From Locusta migratoria (lineage: Eukaryota > Arthropoda > Insecta > Orthoptera > Acrididae), in the NCBI GenBank assembly GCA_026315105.1, contig CM048745.1, forward strand, positions 756,544,006-756,608,005: a stretch of 64,000 bases of DNA. The letters run 5' to 3'. A program made the translations under genes and the position numbers. Of this stretch, positions 51,834 to 62,365 are shown one piece after another. Under the pieces are notes generated by a model. That model had not been told where the DNA came from. It searched no databases and saw only the letters and a program-made list of their open reading frames with translations. Within the stretch, counting starts at the first letter, position 1. Every line of letters begins with the position of its first letter.

Positions 51834-52340
51834 GCATTTTTACAGTTACTGGTTACATTATTGACTTATTATGTTTTGTGTTGTGGATGCCAGTGAGGTT
51901 ATGTTTGTACATTTTTAACAGTTTTGATAATCTTGATAATCTTGTTGTCTGGCACACACAACACAAGAACATAGTTACACATACACTTACAGCACATGTG
52001 GACATTTTGTATTTGAAGGTTACTGTACAAAGATCATCTTTGTACAGTAACCTTCAAATACAAAATGTCCTCATGTGCTGTAAGTGTATATGTAACTATG
52101 TTCTTGTGTTGTGTGTGCCAGACAACAAGATTATTAAAACTGTTAAAAATGTACAAACATAACCTCACTGGCATCCACAACACAAAACATAATAAGTCAA
52201 TAACGTAACCAGTAACTGTAAAAATGCACCCAATGATAGCAGCGTCCTGCCGAAACGCATCGTGCCAATAAAAATATTAGTAAATAGTGACTGCTGCAGC
52301 ATTAATTATTCCAAAAAAGTGGTTTACATGCATAAACCTT

Positions 52341-52378
52341 GACCTAGGTTTCGGCAAAAGTAATTTTGCCTTCTTCAG
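52341..52378 (-). ncRNA. hammerhead-like motif, best preserved copy
   Basis: Minus strand: CTGAAGA, extra A, a 7-bp stem GGCAAAA/TTTTGCC with loop TTAC, GAAA, then CCTAGGTC. ACCTAGGT is self-complementary and is followed by C at the expected cleavage position. The three bases before the core (CTT) pair with the three after it (AAG), a short stem I. Confidence 0.5.
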
Positions 52379-52679
52379 AAGTATTACCTAATAAAATATA
52401 ATACACAAATCGTATGAATAATAGTAAAATACAAAATTGTTTCTAAAATAAGAAATTAAAATTACAGCATTAAGTCCATAGCCATCAATAACGGGTACGA
52501 TACAGATGTAGTGCAACGCATCGTTGATAAAAAAAAAAGTGCTTAATCGACTTGTGTGTGGCTGTGCTCCACAATTTTATGATGTAGACATGTTTTAAAT
52601 TTTTACTTTTGATTCTATGACATGGAGTCAGCCACATTTTATTTAACAACTATTTTAATGTGAGCTAAATGTAATACTT

Positions 52680-52717
52680 CTGAAGAAGTCAAAATTACTT
52701 TTGCCGAAACCTAGGTC
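52680..52717 (+). ncRNA. hammerhead-like motif, right-arm partner
   Basis: CTGAAGA 52680-52686, extra A, stem with one mismatch (GTCAAAA against TTTTGCC), GAAA, CCTAGGTC, flanked by CTT and AAG. Confidence 0.48.
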
Positions 52718-52779
52718 AAGGTTTATGCATGTAAACCATTTTTATGCAACTGGTCGGCTGAAACTTTGTTGACTTTTGG

Positions 52780-53235
52780 ACTTTTTAGCTACCCTGCCAC
52801 CATCCCTCCCCTCTCCGTCCTTTCCCTTCACTGCCTCGACTCTACAGAGACGGTGTGTGGCGGAGGATACTTGCGGCCGGCGCCTGGATCTGCGCTGCCC
52901 CCTCCTTTTGCAAAGCCCTTCATGTCCTCGAACACCACGCACTCCTCGCATACTGCATCCTTCTCCCATGTCCCAGGCACATCCTATATGATCTTATTAT
53001 CCCCCACCTCCTGAAGTTCATCGAAAGCATCCGCAAATGTGACTCCCGCAACCCCCTGGTGTATCCCCCTCTAACTAACCCCGGGACTCTGCGACGCTTC
53101 CACCACTGTACGCCACCGGCTCTGCACTTCCATACCCTTTGCACCCTGTCCCAAGGCAATTTCCTTACCCTTCCTCTCCCTTGCGCTCCAACCAGACAAC
53201 TACCCTTTCTATCAACTTTATCCCACCTCCTCCTG
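52780..53235. other. C/T-rich block, possible LINE coding remnant
   Basis: The frame 52855-53253 (132 codons) is open but built of pyrimidine-rich codons. I remember similar C-rich text from locust LINEs, but no motif supports a call. Other frames are open too. Confidence 0.3.
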
Positions 53236-53267
53236 CCTCCTGTTGTGACATAAAGTCAGCTCCACAA

Positions 53268-53475
53268 ACCGAGCGAGGTGGCACAGTGGTTCAAATCCAC
53301 CTCCGGCCATCCTGATTTAGGTTTTTTTGCGATTTCCCTAAATCACTCCAGGCAAATTCCGGGATGGCTCCTTTCAAAAGGGCACAGCCGATTTCCTTCC
53401 ACATCCTTACCCAAAACTCTGAGCATTAGCTCCGTCTCTAATGACCAAGCTGTCGATGTTGTGACGTAAAGTCAG
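53268..53475 (+). mobile_element. SINE family B
   Basis: CCGAGCGAGGTGGCACAGTGG head, GGTTCAAATCCACC box B, GGCCATCCTGATTTAGG, CCCTAAATCACTCCAGGCAA, GGGCACAGCCGATTTCCTTC. The flanks TAAAGTCAGCTCCACA (before and after) are identical over 16 bases, giving a likely target duplication. Confidence 0.9.
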
Positions 53476-53489
53476 CTCCACACGCCAGA

Positions 53490-54240
53490 CGCAAGAGAAC
53501 GATCCTGGAGAAGGCAGCGGACGACCAGCAGCCACATACACGCCAGCGCCTCAGATCCTGGAGGGAGTAACCTAGAAGCGCGCCCTCTACAAGCGGCTTT
53601 ATCTAGGCCGACATGCGTCTGGAAGAGCCCGTCTGAACTCGGCTCGGAACTAGGCAGTCACTAGGACTCAGCACAGCTAGCATCGTGCAAGACTCCGCCG
53701 TGAGAAGTGACAGGGAGATTATAAGTTGTGTGTCTTTGTACATAAGCGTAAATAAAACTTGCATTTTCTAATCTGTATAGATGTTTGAGATGCCAACGCA
53801 TACCACGCATCCTGATACAACCTTTCCTCAAAGACAGGCTGGGACTGGCGAAATAAAAGGAAGAAATACGAGGCTGACAAGGACGACTAAACACCTCCCT
53901 CCTCCAGCGTAGATCAGCCCCATCCATACTTCCCCCTCCCCGGAATCCACCACTCCCCCTCTCCAATCTCTCCTTCACCTCCATTCCGCCTCCCTACGTC
54001 CCCCTCCCCCCAGTCTTTCTGTGACAGTGGTGGTGCCAGTTTTTTTAAAGTTGTTTGTGTGCGCTCCAGTGATGTGGTAAATGCTTTAGTGTTTATTAGG
54101 TGGCGCCCTCCGAAAACGGCAGTACAATAGTCGGCGCCAGTGCATTTAGTCACGTGTAGTCAGTGCTACTTCACGTGTCATGAGTGTTTCTTGCGCAGTC
54201 TTTGCTCAGCTTTACACCGTGGCTCTTCTTAAACGCTCCC
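53490..54240. other. unassigned, with AATAAA-containing repeat-like part
   Basis: 53490-53870 has an AATAAA signal near 53752 and could be an LTR, but no second copy or duplication was found. 53880-54010 is C-rich. Confidence 0.3.
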
Positions 54241-54339
54241 ATGTTGATTTTAATCTATTCACGTAATTATTATTTTTAATTCATCAATTTTGTTCATGGA
54301 AGGGTGTCCCTTTGATTGACTGTAGTGGGAAACAGGATA

Positions 54340-55025
54340 CCTCAGACAAAACTTCTAGTTGGTGTGAAGAGTGGCAGCTAGCTCTAAATGTAGAAAAATG
54401 TAAGGTGATGCGCATGAGTAGGAAACACAATCCCATAATGTTCGAACACTGCATTAGTAGTGAGCATCTTGATGGACTCTCGTCTTTCAAATATCTAGGC
54501 ATAACATTGCAGAGCGATATGAAATCGAACGAACATGTAAGGACAGTTGTGAGTAAAGCGGACAGCCGACTTCCGTTTAGTGGGAGAATTTTGGGAAGAT
54601 ATATTTCATCTGTGAATGAGACCGCATATAAAACGCTTGTACGACCACGTCTTGAGTATTGATCAAGTGTTTGGAACCCGCAGCTGGTCATAGTAAGGGA
54701 AGACATAGAAGCAGTTCAGAGGCGAGCAGTTAGATTCGTTACTGGTAGGTTCGATCAATGCGCGAGTGTCACGGAAATGCTCCGGAAACTCAAATGAGTA
54801 TCACTGGAGGAAAGACGACGTTCTTTTCGAGAAATGCTGTTGAGGAAATTTAGAGGGTCGGAATTTGAAGATGAGTGTAGAACAACCATACTGCCGCCTA
54901 CTTATATTTCGCGTAATGATCACGAAGGCAAGAGAAATTAGGGCTTGTACGGAGGCAAATAGGCTTTCTTTTTTCCCTCGTTCTATTTGTGGATTGGGGA
55001 GTAAATATGTAGATGTAGATCTGTG
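54340..55025 (+). pseudogene. CR1/L2-like LINE ORF2 fragment
   Basis: SSWCEEWQLALNVEKCK, FKYLGITLQSDMKSNEHV, SRLPFSGRIL, ETAYKTLVRPRLEY, then a stop (TGA at 54660) and further stops before LPPTYISRNDHEG-like text and TGTAGATGTAGAT at the end. Highly similar to 48400-49140. It lacks the catalytic box. Confidence 0.88.
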
Positions 55026-56195
55026 TTACTGGTATAAGTCACACTAATTTATTCCCATATGAATAATTATATCTCGTATTTACTGTGAAATCCTGTTGGC
55101 TGAACAGCGTATAAAGTTGTCAGACTGGGTTTCAAAATTCCAATAAAGAAAAAAAGCCGCATCACAGGCAGAGCACATGCGCAGGGCCTCTGCTAGACAG
55201 CGCACATTTCACACAGCACAGGAGCAGCACAGGCAGAGCAGGGCAGAGCTTACCACTGACACAACACAACACAACACAGCACGTGCTGCATTTCCGCTAC
55301 AGACCTCTCGATACAGTTACATTTAAATCCTGGGTCTGATTCAGAAGTCAATTTCCCTTATTCTTTTCATTCTCCACTCGAGGAGTGGAGCGGGCTGTTT
55401 GAGATCCGGCCCATAAGGAGTCGCGGTTGTATTCAGCCAATTATCAGACAAGCTGATAGTGGGGCAAAGGGGGTATCCCAATTGGGAATAAGTGGGAGGG
55501 GCTTACCAGTTCCGGCATACGCCTTACAACCGAGGAAAACCTCCCGAAAACCTTGGTCGGAACCGGGGCATTGGGACCAATTTAATTTATCTCTGGGACG
55601 TTGCCCCAGACTACAAATGGATTATCGAAAGAGCACAAGTGCACTCATGACAATCAAGGATCGGACGCCCGACTTACTCTCGTAAACTCGTAGAGATCAG
55701 ATCGACCAACAGTGGACAAGCATCCCCCTGGAGGAACCGCACCCGTGAGCACGGTATCCTCTGCGTCGAAGTCAATTTGTTTAATTTCATTTTAAATTTA
55801 TTTCTTTGTGTATAGTGCATGAAAGAGCAATAAATGGTCTCTGTTGAGAAAGAGTTAAATTGTGGAAAATATGGCGAATTTGTGTTGTCTGTTGAAGGTT
55901 CCTTACCAAGTATTCAGGGAACGCTTGTTCCTAATCAGATCACATTCAAAGAATTAATTGGTAGTGCTACCAATGAGCGGACTAGATTGTAAAATTTTTA
56001 TTACAGGTTTATTACAGTATCACTTCGCGCCTACGCCTTTCGTATATGTCCATCATATTTGTACCTGTTACGTGACGACAGCCACACGTATGCAAATTCG
56101 TGAATTTTAAAAATGTTGTTTCTTATACACACATAAAGCCATTATCATCAGAATTTGACGCGGTAAGTATACCAAGAGCTTCACTCACAAGGTCT
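55026..56195. other. unassigned stretch
   Basis: 55240-55290 has ACAAC/ACAGC repeats. The segment 55380-55860 is fairly GC-rich and ends with AATAAA near 55830; it may be an unrecognised repeat. No gene motif. Confidence 0.35.
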
Positions 56196-56204
56196 GTATC
56201 GCGA

Positions 56205-56398
56205 GCCACGCGGGAGTAGCCCAGCGGTCTGGAGAGCCACGTTGCGGATCGCGCGACCTCCCGCGTCAGATGTTCGAATCCTCCCTCGGGCACGGATGCT
56301 TGTGTTTAGTATAAGTTAATTCATAAGTAGTTTCTAAGTTTAGGTACTGATGACCCTGCAGTTGAGTCCCATAAGCTTTACAAACAGTTGAACAATCG
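56205..56398 (+). mobile_element. SINE, hairpin-tail superfamily (variant head)
   Basis: Head GCCACGCGGGAGTAGCCCAG, box B ATGTTCGAATCC, CTCGGGCACGGATGC, AAGTTTAGGTACTGATGACC, GAGTCCCATAAGC. The flanks share GTATCGCGA (56196-56204 and 56399-56407). Confidence 0.88.
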
Positions 56399-56407
56399 GT
56401 ATCGCGA

Positions 56408-56785
56408 AAGCTTCGTATTTAGGGTTTACATTAGCTCCGTGATATTCTGTCTTTAATATAGATTCTGAAGAACCGCGAGCAGTATTTCAAAGTGAGTATA
56501 GTATGGAAAAAGCCTGCTACGCCAACTTCAAGACTAACGCTGCAAAGCAATTGCTCGAGATCTTAGAGATAGCAAACCTCTACTCGTGGGCAACTATAAG
56601 TACAACCGCAATGAGAGTTCAGACAAACATGAGCTCATTATCCATGCACATGCCTCTAAGAGATGTGTTACGCGCTGCTCAAGACGAAAATGATTATTGT
56701 ATGGTGGTGAAAAAGTTGTGGTTCTGCTCTATATAGTATGGCAAATCTATTTAACAAGTATACTGATAGTATGGAATTGTTAGGG
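56408..56785. other. unassigned; 77-codon frame at 56503-56736
   Basis: The frame has ordinary composition but no motif I recognise; it may be a transposon remnant or chance. Confidence 0.3.
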
Positions 56786-56789
56786 TCTG

Positions 56790-58275
56790 TAAATAATGCT
56801 CTTGAATATTTGAAACTAGCATTAAAAATAACTTCAGGAACATAAATATGTCACTCACTTCACCACAAAAAATAACTTCCATAATAAAATCTTTAAAAAC
56901 AAAGCATTCTAGTGGTTACGATAAAATTTCAACAAAGTTAATTAAAACGTGTTCTTGTGAATTTAGCACAGTTTTAAGTCATTTTTGTAACCAGTCTATT
57001 ATAACTGGAAAATTTGCTGATTGGTTAAAATATGCGGATATTAAACCTCTATTCCAGAAAGGGGATAAAGAGATACCGTCAAACTACAGACCGATTTCAA
57101 TTTTGCCAGCATTCTCAAAAATTCTAGAAAAGGTAATATGCAAGCTACTTCTCAAACACCTAACGTGAAATAACATATTGTCTAGAACACAGTTTGGATT
57201 TCTGAAAGGTTCCGATATCGAGAAGGCTATTTACACCTACATTGAGAATGTACTTAATTCATTAGATAATAAATTACAAGCAGCGGGTATTTTCTGTGAT
57301 TTATCAAAGGCTTTTGATTGTGTGAACCATAACATCCTTTTAAGTAAGTTAGAATTCTGTGGTGTCACGGGAATTGCTGCAAAATGGTTCAAGTCATACC
57401 TCACTAACAGGAAACAAAGGGTATCAGTGCAACGGACTAGTGAATTAAGCCAACAGTTACACTGCCAGAAGCAGAGTTTGTTTTGTTTGCAGATGATATA
57501 AGTATTGCAATAAATATCATGTCGTGCATAGTTCTGGAAAGGTCTGCTAATATTATTTTCATGAACATTAATAAATGGTTTAAAGCCAACTCATTGACAT
57601 TAAACTTTGAAAAGATTCACTATATGCAGATCAGAGCATGTAAGAGATTCCCATCCAGTATACGCATAAAGTACGAAGAAGAGCAGATAGAAGAGGTTGA
57701 CAGTATTAAATTCCTGTAATTACAGCTTGATAATAAATTCAGTTGGGAGGAGCTCACCGCAGAACTGCAGAAACGACTTAACAAATCTGTATTTGCAGTA
57801 CGAGTGGTATCAGAAATAGGACACATAAAATTGTTTACTTTCATTCCATAATCTCATATGGTATAATATTTCGGGGTAACTCTTCAAGTCAGTCAAAAGT
57901 CTTCAGAGTACAAAATCGTGTAATATGTATTATTTGTGGAGTAAATTCACGGACGTCCTGTAGAAGCCTCTTCAAAGAACTGGGTATATTAACTACTGCC
58001 TTTCAGTATATTTATTCCTTAATGAAGTTTCTCATAAACAATATATCCCTTTTCCCAACAAACGGCTCAGTCCATACCTACAATACTAGGAACAAAAGTG
58101 ATCTACACAAGGACATAAAAGCACTTACTTTAGTTAAAAAAGAGGTCCACAAATCAGAAACACATATTTTCAATAATTTACCAACAACCATAAGAAATTT
58201 AGCTACAAATAAAGGTCAGTTTAAGAGGAGCCTAAGACTTTCTAGTGGCCAACTCTTACTCCACTGACGAATTCT
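56790..58275 (+). pseudogene. jockey/CR1-type LINE reverse transcriptase, broken and internally deleted
   Basis: Three forward frames in sequence. 56848-57168: SLKTKHSSGYDKISTKLIK, ADIKPLFQKGDKEIPSNYRP, ILPAFSKILEKVI. 57178-57501: RTQFGFLKGSDIEKAI, GIFCDLSKAFDCVNHNILL (first catalytic Asp), FKSYLTNRKQRVSVQ. 57460-57719: PEAEFVLFADDISIA (catalytic Asp pair) and WFKANSLTLNFEK. The tail 57850-58268 includes SVHTYNTRNKSDLH and HIFNNLP. The GVPQGS-type segment between palm boxes is deleted, so the enzyme could not work even without the stops. Confidence 0.92.
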
Positions 58276-58287
58276 TAAATAGAACCA

Positions 58288-58412
58288 AAGTGATAACATA
58301 CTGGACTCGCATTCGGAAGGATGGTGGTTCAAATCCACCTCCGGTCATCCAGATTTAGGTTTTCCGTGATTTCCCTAAATCACTCCATGCAAATGCCGAA
58401 TCTAATCTAATC
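58288..58412 (+). mobile_element. SINE family B, 3'-truncated, with TCTAA repeats
   Basis: CATACTGGACTCGCATTCGG, GGTTCAAATCCACC, GGTTTTCCGTGATTTCCC and CATGCAAATGCCGAATC, ending in three TCTAA repeats. The head start is lost. Confidence 0.8.
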
Positions 58413-59382
58413 TAATACTCTTTTGAGGTCTACCATGGTCAAGAATCAGCATTCGTGTAGACGCAGTTGTAGCTGCCAAGAACTACTGGGGATAGAAAAA
58501 AAAATATCTTAAACATAACACGATAACGAAAACTATTAATTTGTAGAGGTTTCACTGTGGTACTGACAAATGAGGTTGTATAAAATAGCAGATTTTATTT
58601 AAGTTCTGGTCCATACCTTTCATAAATCTTATTCTGTCGCCTTACCAACGCAATGCTGTTGAAATGTGCTAGATAATAATATGCTGTGGAAACTAGTTGC
58701 AGAATAATACAAATTTTCGCAGGTTTATGGTGGTTATGCATTACAGTGCAAACCAGAACGACATACCTACTTCTTTCATACTTCTTGTCTCTTTATCAGA
58801 GAGGCTGTTTGATAGAGGCATTATCTTTACTGGACAAAGAGTCGTAAGAAAATAAAAGAGGTCGGGTATTCAACTGACGCAATTTAATTTAGATTTTCCC
58901 GGGATACGCCGCAACGTTTCGTTTGTCTCATAACAAAAATTACTTGTACTCACTTCAGTATTTTTAAGTTATTCTTTCACAGACTTAATTATCTCGAAGG
59001 AACGAGTGTCAGAGGAAATACCAAGCAAAGTAACTGGCTATAATGTGTTGTCCTCGTACTCGGTTGTGAATGTAGGGAACAGTGACTGGATGTGTCATAG
59101 GTTAACTTACGGCTTGACTAACTGGCTCCCGCTTGATTCAGAGAAGAATGCAAAATTAGAACGGCGAGTTTTGTTTCCAGTTCATAGAATAGTTTACCCG
59201 CGACGGGTTTCTAGCATGCTACTCTCTGAAATAAAGAGGATTAACATGAACTCTGAAAAAAAGAAATGATTCACGAAGAACAATCGAAATGTAGTGTGAG
59301 TGGAATCTTGGAAAGCTTACATCAGGTGCCGAATAAATGTTTGCGCGGACTGATGACGCAGCCTTGTAAACTATCTGATACA
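58413..59382. other. unassigned stretch
   Basis: No gene or repeat recognised. Confidence 0.4.
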
Positions 59383-59408
59383 ACTCTCTCTCTCTCTCTC
59401 TCTCTCTT
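59383..59408 (+). repeat. (CT)n microsatellite
   Basis: About 25 bases of CT repeat next to a tRNA-like text. Confidence 0.9.
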
Positions 59409-59472
59409 TGTACCCACCTAGCTACTCTGGCGACCAACGTGAGGCTCGAACCCACACCCTGAAATATTCCGT
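59409..59472 (-). mobile_element. possible tRNA-like SINE head
   Basis: The minus strand reads GTGTGGGTTCGAGCCTCACG (box B type) and AGTAGCTAGGTGGG, followed by the GA repeat. No body is recognisable. Confidence 0.35.
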
Positions 59473-59512
59473 CTGTCTGTACATTTTATTCTGTTTATTT
59501 GAAATGATAATG

Positions 59513-59519
<7 letters not shown>

Positions 59520-59567
<48 letters not shown>
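59520..59567 (+). repeat. poly-A tract (about 48 A)
   Basis: A long A run after TGATTTGT; possible tail of an unrecognised retroposon. Confidence 0.9.
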
Positions 59568-59570
<3 letters not shown>

Positions 59571-59683
59571 GCCTCAATGCGCTGAGACTAAGTCTGGCAA
59601 CAGATCGCGTAATATCATCGCTGATTGTTGCGCGCGACTTTTACGTACAGATAAACGGAATACACTCTAACCTGAATATTATT

Positions 59684-59881
59684 CAAATGGTCAAATGTTT
59701 GTATAGTCTATGGGACTTAACTACGGGGTGATCAGTTCCTAAACTTACAAACTATTTATGAACTACTTACGAACTAGGACGGCACAAATATCCATGCCCG
59801 AGGAGGGATTCAAACCCCCGACCGTAGTGGCCTAGCAGACAGTGACTGCAGCGCCTCAGTCCCCTCGGCCACCGCGGCCGG
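59684..59881 (-). mobile_element. SINE family A, full length, with target duplication
   Basis: Perfect 12-bp duplication CTGAATATTATT at 59672-59683 and 59882-59893. Box B has one change (GGTTTGAATCC). Confidence 0.95.
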
Positions 59882-60111
59882 CTGAATATTATTAAATATA
59901 CTCAAAATGTTAAGAGTTTATATGTGCAACCGATAATTCTTATTCAATCCTCGAATGAAGTTAATGAAATTTTATATTTAACGAACCAAGGCCGGATCTG
60001 TGCAAAATCTTGTTCCTATCAAAGACAACCACTGACGTTAAAAAATCCTTAAAACTGACTGTTCATGAAACATACAGAATCTCTTTCATAGTGGTCATAA
60101 ATTAGTTTATG

Positions 60112-60115
<4 letters not shown>

Positions 60116-60176
<61 letters not shown>
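60116..60176 (+). repeat. (TA)n microsatellite
   Basis: About 28 TA units. Confidence 0.95.
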
Positions 60177-60178
<2 letters not shown>

Positions 60179-60327
60179 GAAAAATAGATCGCCACGTAAT
60201 GGCAGCGATTCCGTAACAACGTCGGCGTTCATTTGTGTGAGCTGCTAATGTTTAAACTACATATTAAATGATAATGACGGGGTTAGCAAACTACAAATAA
60301 CAATAATATCCATATTTAACATATGTA

Positions 60328-61000
60328 GGGGAAGGTGACGAATTTCGAAATTCTCAGATATATAAATAGTTGGTGCTATGTGCACTATGGTATTATTTCC
60401 TTAGCGCGCTCTGCAGGCATGTTTGTTGAAATAGAACCGCTTTGTCATTTTGTTTCGTTGACAACAGATGCTTGGAAGTGGGTGTTGTTTTAGAAACAAT
60501 TTTTCCTGCGGTTTAAGTGTCATGCAAGTAATACTTTTGTATTAATGAATATGAGTTGATTCCTCTTAAACCTTGTGGATTTACTGATGTTTTAATAACG
60601 GTTTAATGAATTTATTGTGTAAGACTGTGTGCATGTATTTGTCTGAATCCAAAATGTCGACTGCGGTTAAGATGACGAATTATGGAGTTCATAAGGAAGA
60701 CAGGATGACAGAAATGGAGCAGATAATCATAGAAAATGGCAATGCTGCGTGTAAGAAATGGTAAGGAGCCGCTAGGAAGTTCAACTTTCCTAAAGCTACT
60801 GTAGGTCACTATGTAAAAAAAAAAAATAAATAAATAAATAAAAATAAAAATAAAAAATAAAAAAGTGTACGCGCTCAGTGAACGGGCTTAAATTACAGGG
60901 AAGCAACGGAGAAATGTTATGATTGTGTCTCTTTTCATAAGTAGATAAGCATCAATAAGTCTTATTTTCTAAATAAAATGTTCATTTCGTCGTCTTACCC
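60328..61000 (+). mobile_element. pogo-like element (673 bp) with TA duplications
   Basis: TA at 60326-60327 and 61001-61002. Ends GGGGAAGGTGACGAA and, reversed, GGGTAAGACGACGAA (12 of 15). Inside is a helix-turn-helix remnant of pogo/Psq type. Too short for a full transposase, so a deletion derivative. Confidence 0.65.
60651..60830 (+). pseudogene. pogo/Psq-type helix-turn-helix N-terminus
   Basis: From the ATG near 60654: KMTNYGVHKEDRMTEMEQII, ENGNAACKKW, a stop near 60761, then GAARKFNFPKATVGHYVKKK. The pattern of a W/E-rich first helix and A-A-R-K-F-x-[IF]-P-x-[AS]-T-[VL] is that of the pogo DNA-binding domain. It is truncated by an A-rich run at 60817. Confidence 0.5.
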
Positions 61001-61002
61001 TA

Positions 61003-61454
61003 CCTGTAGGACAAATCGACGAATGGTACTGTCACTAACAAAAACAGGGCTAGCTAAAAAAATCTTCAGACTTAGAAAACGTTTAAGAGCTTTATTACAA
61101 AGGAGGTACATTAAGCAATCGTTATTCCATAACTGAAATATCTTATTTCAACGTAAGAGCCAGTAATATATACATATATATACACACGTTAATGTCATCA
61201 TCTTTCCCGACTTTCCTCTATATTTTCACTAAACGTGTTTTATGGTTATAAAACGTTCGCAAACTAATTATACAGATAATTCAATGCGTGACATAGTTCG
61301 TCACAACAAGAAGCTATAATACTTTGATGACAGACCATAGAGAAAACCAGAGAGAGAGAGAAAAGAATATGATTATACAATCCTTGATATAACAATACTA
61401 AAATTATATATCTACCATAGGATACTGTCTTTCTATTTTTACAGAACTTCAGAG

Positions 61455-61456
<2 letters not shown>
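61003..61456. other. unassigned stretch
   Basis: No gene recognised. Confidence 0.35.

Positions 61457-61502
<46 letters not shown>
61457..61502 (+). repeat. (TA)n microsatellite
   Basis: About 22 TA units. Confidence 0.95.
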
Positions 61503-61505
<3 letters not shown>

Positions 61506-61606
61506 CATTTTAACAACAAATGTCTTGTATGATTGCATAGTTTCGGGGCGAGTTATGCTGATAAAATTCTCTCGGGCTTCCAGCCGCGTCAAGTGGTTTC
61601 ATATCC

Positions 61607-61641
61607 ACGAGCTTTCGGCCGAGATCTCCTCGGCCATTGTC
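61607..61641 (-). ncRNA. hammerhead-like motif in the Penelope-like 3' region (core decayed)
   Basis: Minus strand: TTGACAA, T, a perfect 7-bp stem GGCCGAG/CTCGGCC with loop GAGAT, GAAA, then GCTCG. The stem and GAAA are strong, but the first box has two changes from CTGANGA. Confidence 0.38.
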
Positions 61642-61924
61642 AAGTGGTGCCAGTCTTATCATTGCTGCTGCCGTCCATATATACCTCCGCGGCTTACTGT
61701 GACGTCACTGGTGCTAAGCCGCATCGCCACATATGTTTTGGCCGCGTGCCTGCCGTGACGGCTTCAACCGTCCGATGGCCGGGTCCCAAGCTGTGCTCAG
61801 CTGCAAGCCGCCGTCTTTATTAAGAGATTTTGATTTCGATAGCCTCTTTTATTACGCTATCCCAGAAAGTATTTCTTCTGGTAATCACTGATGTATCCTG
61901 GGAACGCAATGCGATGTTTGTTTT

Positions 61925-62341
61925 CTAGACCGTGCTCCGCAGTTGCTGATTTCTGGGGATAACATAGGCGGAAACATGTTCAATAAAGCGCTGTTCATTA
62001 TTGCGCACTGTTTGTACGATGTAGACTTGTCCACACCCACACGGTATCTTGTACACACCTGACGTTCTAAGGCCTACATGATCTTTCACAGGTCTCATCA
62101 ACTGTCGCAATTTTGTAGCAGGCCTGAAGACCGTGTCGATCTCGTGTCTCTTTACAAGCCGGCAAATCTTTCCCGTTACCGAGCCACAAAACGGCAAAAA
62201 TGCAAGTTTCTTTGTCTCCTCCCCGAAGGTCTCCTGCTTGCGTGTCTTCGCATGAAGGGCTTGTGTTATCTGGCGGTTGCTGTAGCCATTATTCTTAAAC
62301 ATTTTACGTAAATGGCTCAGTTCCTTCTGCAAATGTTCATT
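61925..62341 (-). pseudogene. Penelope-like element: GIY-YIG endonuclease domain (second copy)
   Basis: KELSHLRKMFKNNGYSNRQI, then KLAFLPFCGSVTGKICRLVK, VFRPATKLRQLMRPVKDHVG and the core GVYKIPCGCGQVYIVQTVRN (YIGQT changed to YIVQT) with RFIEHVSAY. The frame ends shortly after the core at 61925, so the C-terminal AEH...GH part seen at 49500 is lost. Upstream, the open frame runs on into a family C repeat; that extension (62342-62737) is not part of the gene. Confidence 0.9.
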
Positions 62342-62365
62342 GTCCGAAACTACTTCTTCTCTCAG

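Larger units (their letters stand above)
50753..52314. repeat. palindromic element with 1-nt centre, split by SINE and hAT insertions
   Basis: The centre is position 52035, with arms 51842-52034 and 52036-52228 almost identical in reverse complement; the left arm has an extra GATAATCTT. The arms continue beyond the hAT insertion (50968-51045 against 52229-52313) and end in AATAATTAATGCTGCAGCAG. Hammerhead-like motifs lie near both outer ends, followed by CCAATAAAAATATTA. No coding content. Confidence 0.92.
52314..52745. repeat. palindromic element with 75-bp arms and 280-bp centre
   Basis: The left arm 52314-52388 and right arm 52670-52744 are inverted repeats beginning (reversed) AAATGGTTTACATGCATAAA. 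Each arm holds a hammerhead-like motif, left on minus and right on plus. Confidence 0.9.
50640..52772. repeat. nested palindromic region, outer arms
   Basis: GTCAACAAAGTTTCAGCC near 50640 and its complement near 52755-52772 form outer arms (about 45 bp, diverged: CATAAAAATGGTTTAACAT against ATGTAAACCATTTTTATG). They enclose two palindromic elements, a SINE and a hAT element. Confidence 0.75.
61528..62365 (-). mobile_element. Penelope-like element, 3' part
   Basis: On the minus strand: the GIY-YIG coding end (62341 to 61925), a 3' region with the motif at 61607-61641, and a terminal segment (CCACGAG...GGAAGCCCGAGAGAATTTTA) that recurs in inverted orientation at 63820-63877. Interrupted upstream by family C repeats. 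Confidence 0.85.

Noticed and set aside
53490..53870. Solo LTR ending with AATAAA
   Set aside because: No second copy, no TG...CA boundary that I could fix and no target duplication.
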